NCBI GenBank assembly: GCA_043763605.1 | Contig: JAYULM010000211.1 | Location: 1 to 13,856 of the forward strand | Direction: 5' to 3' | Source of the DNA: JACMIU01 sp043763605 | Lineage (GTDB): Bacteria; Armatimonadota; Armatimonadia; Armatimonadales; Armatimonadaceae | DNA length: 13,856 nucleotides | Shown here: positions 1 through 6,448 of the stretch, piece by piece | Layout: each line of letters begins with the position of its first letter | How positions within the stretch are numbered: position 1 is the stretch's first letter | Translations under genes and position numbers: made by a program | The notes under the pieces: model-generated | What the model was told of the DNA's origin: nothing | Database searches by the model: none | What the model saw: only the letters and a program-made list of their open reading frames with translations

Positions 1-19
1 ATTTTCACGGCGTGAAAAT
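1..19. repeat. Perfect 19-bp palindrome (9-bp arms, 1-bp centre)
   Basis: ATTTTCACG, one G, then CGTGAAAAT: a perfect inverted repeat at the left edge of the window, 167 bp before the RNase HI/ParB-like gene. The tight symmetry with a single central base looks like a dimeric-repressor operator, but it could also be the tail of an element or gene lying outside the window. No coding frame in 1-186 is convincing. Confidence 0.5.
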
Positions 20-149
20 CCCGAACCGGCAAATTCGCGGGAAAACAGCAAGGGCTAACGCGGCTCGCGAAACTGTGAAGAGCACCGCAGGTAACAACGA
101 TCCAACGTGTGGTTGGCGCCGTCCGCGCAGGACAAAAAAACTTGTGCGT

Positions 150-178
150 TTGCGTCGTGAGAGTGGGTGCCGTAGACT
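150..178 (+). promoter_or_regulatory. Possible sigma70-type promoter of the RNase HI/ParB-like gene
   Basis: TTGCGT (150-155), a 17-bp spacer and TAGACT (173-178) lie just upstream of the ATG at 187. The expected transcription start would fall within a few bases of the start codon, and no Shine-Dalgarno sequence is visible, so the mRNA may be leaderless. The -10 matches only 4 of 6 consensus bases, so this is tentative. Confidence 0.3.
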
Positions 179-186
179 GCGACGAT

Positions 187-1071
187 ATGGCTACCTCTCC
201 GAACGTTTGGATACTGCACACCGATGGTGCGTGCAAAGGCAATCCCGGACCGTCCGGGGTCGGCGTCGCTTTGTATAAACCCGGCGCGACCGAACCGACT
301 GCGACCGTTGCCGAACGGATACCGAACACTACCAATAATGTCGCCGAGTACTCGGCATTGATCCGGGGGCTTCAGGAAGCCTTGCTCCGCGGGGCGGACC
401 GTTTGGAAGTGCGTACCGACTCGGAACTGATGGCGCATCAGATCAACGGTCGCTATAAGGTTTCCGCGCCGCAGATCCTGCCGCTCTACACCGAAGCGAA
501 AGGGTTGATCACCCGATTCGTTTCCGTAAAAGTCGTGCATGTGATGCGCGAACAGAACGCGTTGGCGGATAAGTTAGCGAATCAGGGTGTGGCGAGTGGG
601 GGTGTGGGAAGTGGGCAGGGGTCAGTGGTCAGTGGTCAGAAATCCGGTGCCTCGGGTGGTAAGCCTGGTTTCGTGCCGAAGCCAGCGGTTGCGAAGATGA
701 TCCCGATTCCCGAGTTGCCGTACCGTAAACATTCGCGGATGGTGGACGGTGAGCGATGGGTCTGGAACACGGAGCGACTGTGGGAAGCGGCGAAGGATTT
801 GCCGACGGAAATGGTCCCGGTGTCGCGGTTCGACAACGAGTTGGACATGGATTGCTGGTTCGGGGAGGACGCTACGCCAACCATGCGCAAAGTCGCCGAT
901 CACGCGAAACGGATCTATGACGCCGATCTATCCCGACCCATCATCCTCGACCCGGACGGGGGATTGATGGATGGGGGACACCGACTTGCCCGCGCGTATC
1001 TGGAGGGCAGAACGCACATCGCCACGGTGCGCCTACGAACCCTGCCCGACCCCGATTTGAAGTTGCGCTGA
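187..1071 (+). CDS. RNase HI domain fused to a ParB-like domain
   Basis: A 294-aa protein in two parts. Residues 1-134 are a complete RNase HI fold, which cuts the RNA strand of RNA-DNA hybrids; the motif HTDGACKGNPGP opens it and the four metal-binding acids are all present (D13, E54, D78, D128). A Gly/Ser-rich linker (about 135-165) follows, partly encoded by a short tandem repeat. Residues about 170-294 resemble small stand-alone proteins often annotated as ParB-like, with PYRKHSRM, then RPIILDPDGGLMDGGHR (H265, R266) and AYLEGRTHIATVR; no HTH or CTPase follow-on domain is present. An upstream GTG at 109 would add 26 residues that match nothing in the family, so the ATG at 187 is preferred. 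Its last 39 bp overlap the convergent acyltransferase gene. The RNase H call is secure; the role of the second domain is inferred only by resemblance. Confidence 0.88.
   Translation: MATSPNVWILHTDGACKGNPGPSGVGVALYKPGATEPTATVAERIPNTTNNVAEYSALIRGLQEALLRGADRLEVRTDSELMAHQINGRYKVSAPQILPLYTEAKGLITRFVSVKVVHVMREQNALADKLANQGVASGGVGSGQGSVVSGQKSGASGGKPGFVPKPAVAKMIPIPELPYRKHSRMVDGERWVWNTERLWEAAKDLPTEMVPVSRFDNELDMDCWFGEDATPTMRKVADHAKRIYDADLSRPIILDPDGGLMDGGHRLARAYLEGRTHIATVRLRTLPDPDLKLR
621..639 (+). repeat. Short tandem repeat, 7-bp unit GTCAGTG, 2.7 copies
   Basis: Two full units plus GTCAG lie inside the linker-coding part of the RNase HI/ParB-like gene, within a longer G/T-rich stretch (about 585-660). 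It is read as Ser-Val-Val-Ser-Gly-Gln. The 7-bp period does not match the codon period, so it is DNA-level repetition rather than a protein repeat. Confidence 0.75.
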
Positions 1072-2244
1072 TAATGCAGCGGGTGAAGTAGGGGTGACTT
1101 TTTCGAGGCTTTGACCTGCGAGCCGTTTTTGCCAGCGGTCTACTGGCTGTTCCACAAATCGACGGCTGAGATAAGCGAGCAAGAGAACGGGCGGGAGGGT
1201 CGCCAGAAAAAGGATCGGTGCGGACAGGTTGCCTTCCGTGAAATGAATCCAGATTTGTTGAACCGGGTGCCCGTACAGGAAAATGCCGTAGGAAAGCGCG
1301 CCCCAGGAAGTCAACCATGCCGGGAAAAGTCGTCGGGGGTGGAAGGCGAGATAGGCGAGGCAGTAGGCACCGAAAGTCGGGATCGCCGGACCGGTAATGC
1401 CGAGCGAAACCGCGAGACATAACCCGCCGAACGACGCCCCGAATAGTAAGGGATGCCAGGGTATGCGGGCACGGTACCGGTGGAACGCCACTCCCGAAAG
1501 GAAACAGGTCAGGAGCGGCGGGTACGCATGCGCCGCTCCGAAAATGATCCACGTTCGGAACGATTCGCCAGGGAGTGGGAAGGGGACCACTCCGAACCAC
1601 TGCAGAAAGTAAGCGAGCCACGCGGCGCAGAGTAGCAGGAGCAACGGTTTGCCCCGCCGTATGATGCCGAACGCGCCCATAATCACCAGAGCGACGCAAC
1701 ACCACCCTTCGTAAAGAAGTGTCCATAGGGAGCCGTTCAGCGTACCGGCGAGGTGGTTTCGGGGGAACGCGCCGATGGCTTCCGGGAGCCGTAGCGTAAT
1801 CACGTACCGCCAGACCGTCCGCCATCCCGGTAATCGCGCGTCGGGGGCGACGGCGAACAGGAGCAGTAGGCACAGCGCGGCGCAAAGAAGAAATGCCGGG
1901 TACAACCGCACGATCCGCCGCCCGACAAACGCTAACGGGCGCGGGGCGCGGTCCCAACTGCGGGCGAGCAGAAACCCGCTCAGCCAGAAGAAACACAGGA
2001 CGCGGAACCCGACAAAGTGAACCTGCTCCAACGGCTCCTGCGCGAAGGCGGGCGAGATCGGGCTGTCCGGCGCGGTCCCGAGCAAGATCGGACCGTGGAA
2101 CCAGATTACCAGTAGCGCGAGAATGGCGCGCAGGGCATCCATGTTGTTCGTGCGGCTTCGCCACGACGCCTCATCCGCCCAGGGGCGCGGGGCATTTTGC
2201 CACGCCGCTCCGATGCGGCGAGTTAGTTGTTGTAGTGCGTTCAT
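1033..2244 (-). CDS. Acyltransferase family 3 membrane protein (OafA-like)
   Basis: A 403-aa multi-pass integral membrane acyltransferase of the type that O-acetylates cell-surface or secreted sugars. Family landmarks are in order: MDALRAILALLVIWFH (35-50) with the conserved Arg39 and catalytic-type His50, FFWLSGFLLARSW (85-97), RLYP (113-116), LWTLLYE (173-179), SYGIFLYGHPVQQ (318-330) and RRFVEQPV (361-368) near the end. About ten hydrophobic segments are visible. The ATG at 2244 gives the usual short cytoplasmic lead-in before the first helix; it has no good Shine-Dalgarno, and the ATG at 2142 is an alternative that starts directly at the helix. It lies 70 bp downstream of the xylanase gene on the same strand and probably shares its transcript, suggesting acylation of an envelope or extracellular glycan; the actual acceptor is unknown. 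Confidence 0.9.
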   Translation of the reverse strand: MNALQQLTRRIGAAWQNAPRPWADEASWRSRTNNMDALRAILALLVIWFHGPILLGTAPDSPISPAFAQEPLEQVHFVGFRVLCFFWLSGFLLARSWDRAPRPLAFVGRRIVRLYPAFLLCAALCLLLLFAVAPDARLPGWRTVWRYVITLRLPEAIGAFPRNHLAGTLNGSLWTLLYEGWCCVALVIMGAFGIIRRGKPLLLLLCAAWLAYFLQWFGVVPFPLPGESFRTWIIFGAAHAYPPLLTCFLSGVAFHRYRARIPWHPLLFGASFGGLCLAVSLGITGPAIPTFGAYCLAYLAFHPRRLFPAWLTSWGALSYGIFLYGHPVQQIWIHFTEGNLSAPILFLATLPPVLLLAYLSRRFVEQPVDRWQKRLAGQSLEKVTPTSPAALSAQLQIGVGQGS

Positions 2245-2314
2245 ACGCGGTCTAGGCGGCGCGAAGGTGCGCGCGTCGTCAAGACCGCAGTATACCCGTT
2301 TCCGCGTCGCGGTG

Positions 2315-4204
2315 TTACAGCGTGACGACGATGGTGTTCTTCGCGCCCTTCGTGATCTTCGCCGGAATCGTCTTTGCGGTACCACCCGGCGGCGTCACGG
2401 TGATCTGATAGTCGCCGTAGAAACCGCGCCCCGTGTAACTGCCTTTGCCGTCTGTCATTCCTGAGATATTCGTCCACCAGGTTTTTGTGGTCAGGTCCTG
2501 AAACACCACCCCATGCGGACGGATGCTCCAATCCCGACGAAACAGCGCGGCGTCCGGGAGCCAGTGCGCACCCTCCCAGAAACCCCACATGATGATCGCG
2601 TCCACAGACGGGTGCGAAAACGTCGCCGTCATGAAGTCCCGCATGTACGCCGCCTGGATCGCTTCGTCAGTCGTGTTCATATCGAACTCGGTAATGGAGA
2701 TCGGGAGTCCGAGTTTACCGAACCGGTCCAGTCCTGCCAGCACCCGCGTCGGAGGGATCATCGTGCCGCCGAAATGCCCCTGGAAACCGATACCTTCCAG
2801 CGGTGCACCCTGCGCTTTTAGTCGGGTGAGCGTTTTGTAGAAATGGTTCAGATGGGCGTTCGTGGTCGCCGAACCGTCCAGAGGCGGATAGTCGTTCAGT
2901 GTCAGGCGCGGCTCCGGGTCCAGACTTTTCGTGAGTCTGAACCAGTGAACCAGAACCTCCTCGCCGAGAATATCCTGGATGTCGTGGTTGTCGAACGGCT
3001 CGTTTACCACATCCCACTCGACGACTTTTCCTTTGAGCGCGGTAACTTCTGCCGTGATATGATCGTCCACCCGTTTGGCGAGTCTCGCTTTGTCATTCCC
3101 GATGGATTTGAGATCGTCGGGGGAGTTGCGGTAACTGGGCCAGACAAGATTGTGTCCTCGAACCTGAATATCCCGGTCGTTAAGCCACTGCACGACGCGC
3201 TTGGCGGCATCGGGGTTGCTCTCGAACCCCTGCCATTTCAGGTCGTTCTCGATTACTACTTTAGAACAATATTTCGTGACCCATTCGCGGTACTTTTCGC
3301 CGTCCGGGGTTTGCGCGCTGATCATAGTGTCCGACACTGCCGAACCGAACCCGAATGCGTGTCGTTTCATTTCAAGCGATACTTTTGCCTTCGGGACCAC
3401 CTTACCCGTCGCATCTTTGACGATCACGGTGACGCCGCCCTTGCGTATCTTTTCAATCCGCGCCGCCGCGTCTTTGCGCCAGGTGGCGTTCTCCTCCATC
3501 CCGGCATAGACGGCGCGGGTTCGCGGCAGATCGGCGACTTTTACGGACGTTCCGTAGTTCAGGAAGCGGAAGTCCGCGATCTCGAAGATCTGCTTCCCGT
3601 AGCCCATTCGTAAACAGACATGGGTACCGCCACTCGGGGCATCCTGCCGCATTTCGATGGGTATGAAGACGCGCTTCCACTCCTTGCCTGCGTTGATTTC
3701 CTGCTCGGCGTACTTCGTCCAGGGTTCGCCCTGTTGCTCGAAGACGAACGCGGTCCGCGCCTCGCCAGTCTCCTTTTGCCCCTCGATGGCGCGGATGTAG
3801 AAGGTCGCCAGGAGCACGTCGCCCTTTTTCAGGGCACCGTCGCAGTTTGCCGTGGCTTGAATATCCCAGATGTTCGTCGGTTTGACGGTCGCTGTGAGAC
3901 GAACCGCCTGGGTGAATGGTTGCCCGGACACGCTCCCGGGAGAGGAACCGCCTTGTTCGGCGGAACCGGTAAACCGAAGTTTTGTGGTGGCGTCGCCGGA
4001 GATCATTGGGTTTCCGCCGGGCGGAAGCGGTTTCAATCCCGTATCGGTGAGCGGAGGGATCGCGCTCTGCCTGCTGGCAACTACGGTGACCGGTGCCGTC
4101 GTTTGACTTGGTTGCGGACATCCGTATCCGCAGACGAATAGCGAAACGGACAGAGACGAGGCAGTGGATGTTGCCGAACGGATTAAATGCTTTTGCTTTT
4201 TCAT
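2315..4204 (-). CDS. Exported GH10 endo-1,4-beta-xylanase
   Basis: A 629-aa glycoside hydrolase family 10 protein that should cut beta-1,4-xylan outside the cytoplasm. Residues 1-30 form a basic then hydrophobic export signal ending near Cys25/Cys29; neither fits a canonical lipobox, so lipidation is uncertain. Residues about 70-215 look like a beta-sandwich carbohydrate-binding region (CBM4/9-like, low certainty). Residues about 236-290 form the GVTVIVKDATGKVV segment often found before GH10 barrels. The catalytic barrel covers about 285-575: HNLVW (351-355), WDVVNEPF with acid/base E402, SITEFDMN with nucleophile E506, and WGFWEGAHW (540-548). A C-terminal beta segment (about 580-629) follows. 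The start is set by GAGGA six bases before the ATG. It sits between the phosphodiester glycosidase and acyltransferase genes on the same strand. Confidence 0.95.
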   Translation of the reverse strand: MKKQKHLIRSATSTASSLSVSLFVCGYGCPQPSQTTAPVTVVASRQSAIPPLTDTGLKPLPPGGNPMISGDATTKLRFTGSAEQGGSSPGSVSGQPFTQAVRLTATVKPTNIWDIQATANCDGALKKGDVLLATFYIRAIEGQKETGEARTAFVFEQQGEPWTKYAEQEINAGKEWKRVFIPIEMRQDAPSGGTHVCLRMGYGKQIFEIADFRFLNYGTSVKVADLPRTRAVYAGMEENATWRKDAAARIEKIRKGGVTVIVKDATGKVVPKAKVSLEMKRHAFGFGSAVSDTMISAQTPDGEKYREWVTKYCSKVVIENDLKWQGFESNPDAAKRVVQWLNDRDIQVRGHNLVWPSYRNSPDDLKSIGNDKARLAKRVDDHITAEVTALKGKVVEWDVVNEPFDNHDIQDILGEEVLVHWFRLTKSLDPEPRLTLNDYPPLDGSATTNAHLNHFYKTLTRLKAQGAPLEGIGFQGHFGGTMIPPTRVLAGLDRFGKLGLPISITEFDMNTTDEAIQAAYMRDFMTATFSHPSVDAIIMWGFWEGAHWLPDAALFRRDWSIRPHGVVFQDLTTKTWWTNISGMTDGKGSYTGRGFYGDYQITVTPPGGTAKTIPAKITKGAKNTIVVTL

Positions 4205-4263
4205 ATTGTCCTCGATGGTGAGAAAGATTCCGATGAACCTGTTCAGAACCGAACCTTCGCCGT

Positions 4264-4269
4264 ATTATA
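4264..4269 (-). promoter_or_regulatory. -10 box (TATAAT) for the xylanase gene
   Basis: A perfect TATAAT on the minus strand in the 83-bp gap between the glycosidase stop and the xylanase start. The region where a -35 should be is poor (CGTAAG). If used, the leader would be about 50 nt. It would let xylanase and acyltransferase be transcribed independently of queG. Confidence 0.4.
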
Positions 4270-4276
4270 CACCGAC

Positions 4277-4295
4277 TTCCGTTTGGCTTACGGAA
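4277..4295 (-). other. Small stem-loop over the glycosidase stop codon
   Basis: TTCCGT and ACGGAA (6-bp stem, 7-nt loop) include the stop codon of the phosphodiester glycosidase gene at 4288-4290. There is no run of T after it on the minus strand, so it is at most a weak processing or attenuation structure, not a clear intrinsic terminator. Confidence 0.3.
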
Positions 4296-5247
4296 CCGCT
4301 GACCGCGCATCACCGGTTCCAGAGCGGGGGATGAGCAGAATCGCCGTCGGGACGCGCACCCCGGTCGGCTCGGCATCAACGAGAGTTCCGCCCGACTTGT
4401 AAACGAGTTGCCCCGACGAGCCTCCGTCGAGACACATCGCCTCGCGCGGGACTGTTCGATATTTTTCCGCGAAAAACCGTTTGAGGAAGTCGGCGACCTC
4501 GCCATAATCCGCCGAATCCGCGCGCCCCATGACGAAGTGCAGCGGCTTGCCAGAAGCGTCCGTGTCGTAGGCAACGAAGGCGCGGATCAGACCGCCCGGG
4601 CTGACGAGCCGCTCTTCCCGGTCGGTGATCCGCCGGACCCCCCGGGCGTACAGGCGCGGTCCGCAAGCGACGGCGTACCGGATACCCTTCCACGGTTTCC
4701 GGTCGGTGGGATTGGTCGGGGAGCCGTAGGCGCGGATGACGTTCTTCACGGTCCCGGTCGCCCACACGATTTCGGGGGTGCTGTCCGGGTGGAAGCCGAT
4801 GGCGGAACGCAAGTACCGCTCGCCGGGTGTCCGCGACGAGGGCGTATCGCTCCCCGGCGCGACCACTTTCCCATCGACAACGGCGAGCTGCACGATCTGC
4901 TTGCGGCTCCCGATCTCGTCATAGGTCACGCCGAAGTAACCGCCGTTGAGTCCGCCTATCGCGCCGTTGCGCTCGCACCATTCGCGTACGGTGAACGCGT
5001 CGCCGACGAAGTTGTTTTTCTCCCGCGCGACGTTTCGCGCGCCGACTACGGGGCGCACGGATGCGCGGGCGAGATCAAGAGAAATTGTCTGGAACCCATC
5101 GCCGGGTGTGCCGCTACGGGCGAAGACAACACCAGGCGCAACAGTCACGTTCGCATCACGTTTTGTCTGCGGAACGGTGCAGGACGCGTTACTGAACAGG
5201 ATCAGTGTGGACAGTAGGGCGGCATAGCGGGGCAGGATACGTGGCAC
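4288..5247 (-). CDS. Exported phosphodiester glycosidase family protein (NAGPA/DUF2233)
   Basis: A 319-aa protein whose N-terminus (about 1-23, LLSTLILFSNASC) is a short export signal ending at Cys23; the -3 residue is Asn, so a lipoprotein anchor is possible but not canonical. The rest is a phosphodiester glycosidase domain, the family of the enzyme that uncovers mannose-6-phosphate and of bacterial spore and envelope proteins. Visible family marks are GLNGGYFGV (99-107), ACGPRLY (194-200), LIRAFVAYD (220-228), MCLDGGSSGQLVY (271-283) and GVRVPTAILL (296-305). The bacterial substrate is unknown. The start is GTG at 5247, since no ATG occurs before the signal sequence; there is no Shine-Dalgarno. 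Only 10 bp separate it from the queG stop codon, so it is probably translated from the queG transcript or from a leaderless start. Confidence 0.87.
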   Translation of the reverse strand: MPRILPRYAALLSTLILFSNASCTVPQTKRDANVTVAPGVVFARSGTPGDGFQTISLDLARASVRPVVGARNVAREKNNFVGDAFTVREWCERNGAIGGLNGGYFGVTYDEIGSRKQIVQLAVVDGKVVAPGSDTPSSRTPGERYLRSAIGFHPDSTPEIVWATGTVKNVIRAYGSPTNPTDRKPWKGIRYAVACGPRLYARGVRRITDREERLVSPGGLIRAFVAYDTDASGKPLHFVMGRADSADYGEVADFLKRFFAEKYRTVPREAMCLDGGSSGQLVYKSGGTLVDAEPTGVRVPTAILLIPRSGTGDARSAVP

Positions 5248-5257
5248 GGCGGTTGGC

Positions 5258-6331
5258 TCAGTATACCGTGCCCGGGGGTGGGTGTCGTAGTTCGATTTGC
5301 GCTACCGCCCAGGTTGCCACCTCCCGCACCACTTCCGACAGATCATTTGACGCGACGGTATCCAGTGGCGCAAGTGCATCATGCCCCCCGACATTGCCCA
5401 GAGCAATGCATACGTTGCGCCGTAAGCCTTCGCGCTTGGGACGGAGGAGCGGAGTACCCCGAAACCGCGCCCGGAACCCTTCCTCGGTTTCGAGATCGGC
5501 AAGAAGGCGAAGCAGATCGGGGCGAGCGTATTCGCCGCCGCGCCCCGCCAGCCGTGCCTGTCGTCCCGCTTCCGCCTTCTCGTTCCACGGACACGCAGCG
5601 AGGCAATCGTCGCATCCGAAGATCCGGTCGCCCATCAGGGGACGCAGTTCCAGCGGGATAGGTCCACGGTGTTCAATAGTCAAGTAAGACACACAGCGGC
5701 GCGCGTCCAGTACCATCGGAGCGACAATCGCCCCGGTCGGGCACGCCGTGATGCACCGGGTACAGGTACCGCAATGGTTCCCGGCGAAGGGTTCATCGGG
5801 CGCGAGTTCGAGAGTCGTCAACAAAGCCGCGAGAAAGAAGAAGTTGCCGAGATCGAGCGAAATGAGATTCGTGTGCTTTCCCTGCCAGCCGAGACCCGCC
5901 CGCGCCGCCAACTCCCGTTCGCGCAGGGGACCGGAATCGACGAACCCGCGACACCGCGTACCGGGGAACACCGTTTCGATCTTCGCAGTTAAATCGTTGA
6001 GCATGTCGCGCAAAACGGTGTGGTAGTCCTCCGGTGCGCGGGCGTATCGCGCGACGGTTCCCGAGGCTTCCTCGCCCACATAACTCGCCGCCAGCACCAC
6101 CACAGACCGCGTCCCGTCGAGTAACCGCGCATCATCCAATCGCCCGGCACGGAGTTCGGCGCGGGTTTTCAGCCACTTCATTTCCGCATTCATCCCGGAG
6201 TCGAGCCACGCAGCGACATGAGAACCGTGCGCGGGAGCGTCGGGCGTCGTGATACGGACGCGGTCGAATCCAGCGTCCCGAGCGAATGCCTTTACCCGAT
6301 CCGCGTCATGGATGGCGATGGAAGTGTTCAT
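5258..6331 (-). CDS. queG: Epoxyqueuosine reductase QueG
   Basis: A 357-aa cytoplasmic enzyme doing the last step of queuosine synthesis in tRNA: cobalamin-dependent reduction of epoxyqueuosine to queuosine at the wobble position of GUN anticodons. Evidence: the VDSGPLRERELAARAGLGW block (131-149) with catalytic-type Asp132, followed by GKHTNLI; two 4Fe-4S clusters served by HCGTCTRCITACPTGAI (Cys187, 190, 193, 197) and FGCDDCLAACPWN (Cys240, 243, 247) plus Cys213; and a C-terminal HEAT-like tail (about 300-350). Length is normal for the family. The ATG at 6331 has GAGGG about seven bases upstream. It is the first gene of the leftward block and is divergent from the ABC transporter. No other queuosine gene is in the window. 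Confidence 0.96.
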   Translation of the reverse strand: MNTSIAIHDADRVKAFARDAGFDRVRITTPDAPAHGSHVAAWLDSGMNAEMKWLKTRAELRAGRLDDARLLDGTRSVVVLAASYVGEEASGTVARYARAPEDYHTVLRDMLNDLTAKIETVFPGTRCRGFVDSGPLRERELAARAGLGWQGKHTNLISLDLGNFFFLAALLTTLELAPDEPFAGNHCGTCTRCITACPTGAIVAPMVLDARRCVSYLTIEHRGPIPLELRPLMGDRIFGCDDCLAACPWNEKAEAGRQARLAGRGGEYARPDLLRLLADLETEEGFRARFRGTPLLRPKREGLRRNVCIALGNVGGHDALAPLDTVASNDLSEVVREVATWAVAQIELRHPPPGTVY

Positions 6332-6361
6332 TATCTGCCCTCATCATACGCCGCTTTTTCC

Positions 6362-6391
6362 TTGACGGTTCGCGCGGCGTCAGGGTACAAT
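6362..6391 (+). promoter_or_regulatory. Sigma70-type promoter of the ABC transporter operon
   Basis: TTGACG (6362-6367), 18-bp spacer, TACAAT (6386-6391): five of six matches in each box. The predicted start near 6398 gives a leader of about 50 nt to the ATG at 6449. It lies in the 117-bp divergent region shared with queG, whose own promoter is not clear; a TATGAT box on the minus strand at 6343-6348 is the only candidate seen. Confidence 0.55.
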
Positions 6392-6448
6392 CCGACACAG
6401 ACGGAAACGCGAACGATCAGCGGCGATGGTTCGCGTCAGTCCTGCACC

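Noticed and set aside
941..2164. Minus-strand frame of 407 codons beside the acyltransferase
   Set aside because: Same strand, other frame as the acyltransferase gene; Arg/Pro-rich and without motifs.
2843..3613. Plus-strand frame of 256 codons inside the xylanase gene
   Set aside because: Antisense to the catalytic barrel of GH10; no start signals and no recognisable domain.
3453..4574. Minus-strand frame spanning xylanase and glycosidase genes
   Set aside because: Overlaps two well-supported genes in another frame and is Arg-rich without motifs.
6218..6448. Upstream extension of the ATPase gene
   Set aside because: It would overlap queG and the promoter and adds residues unlike the family.
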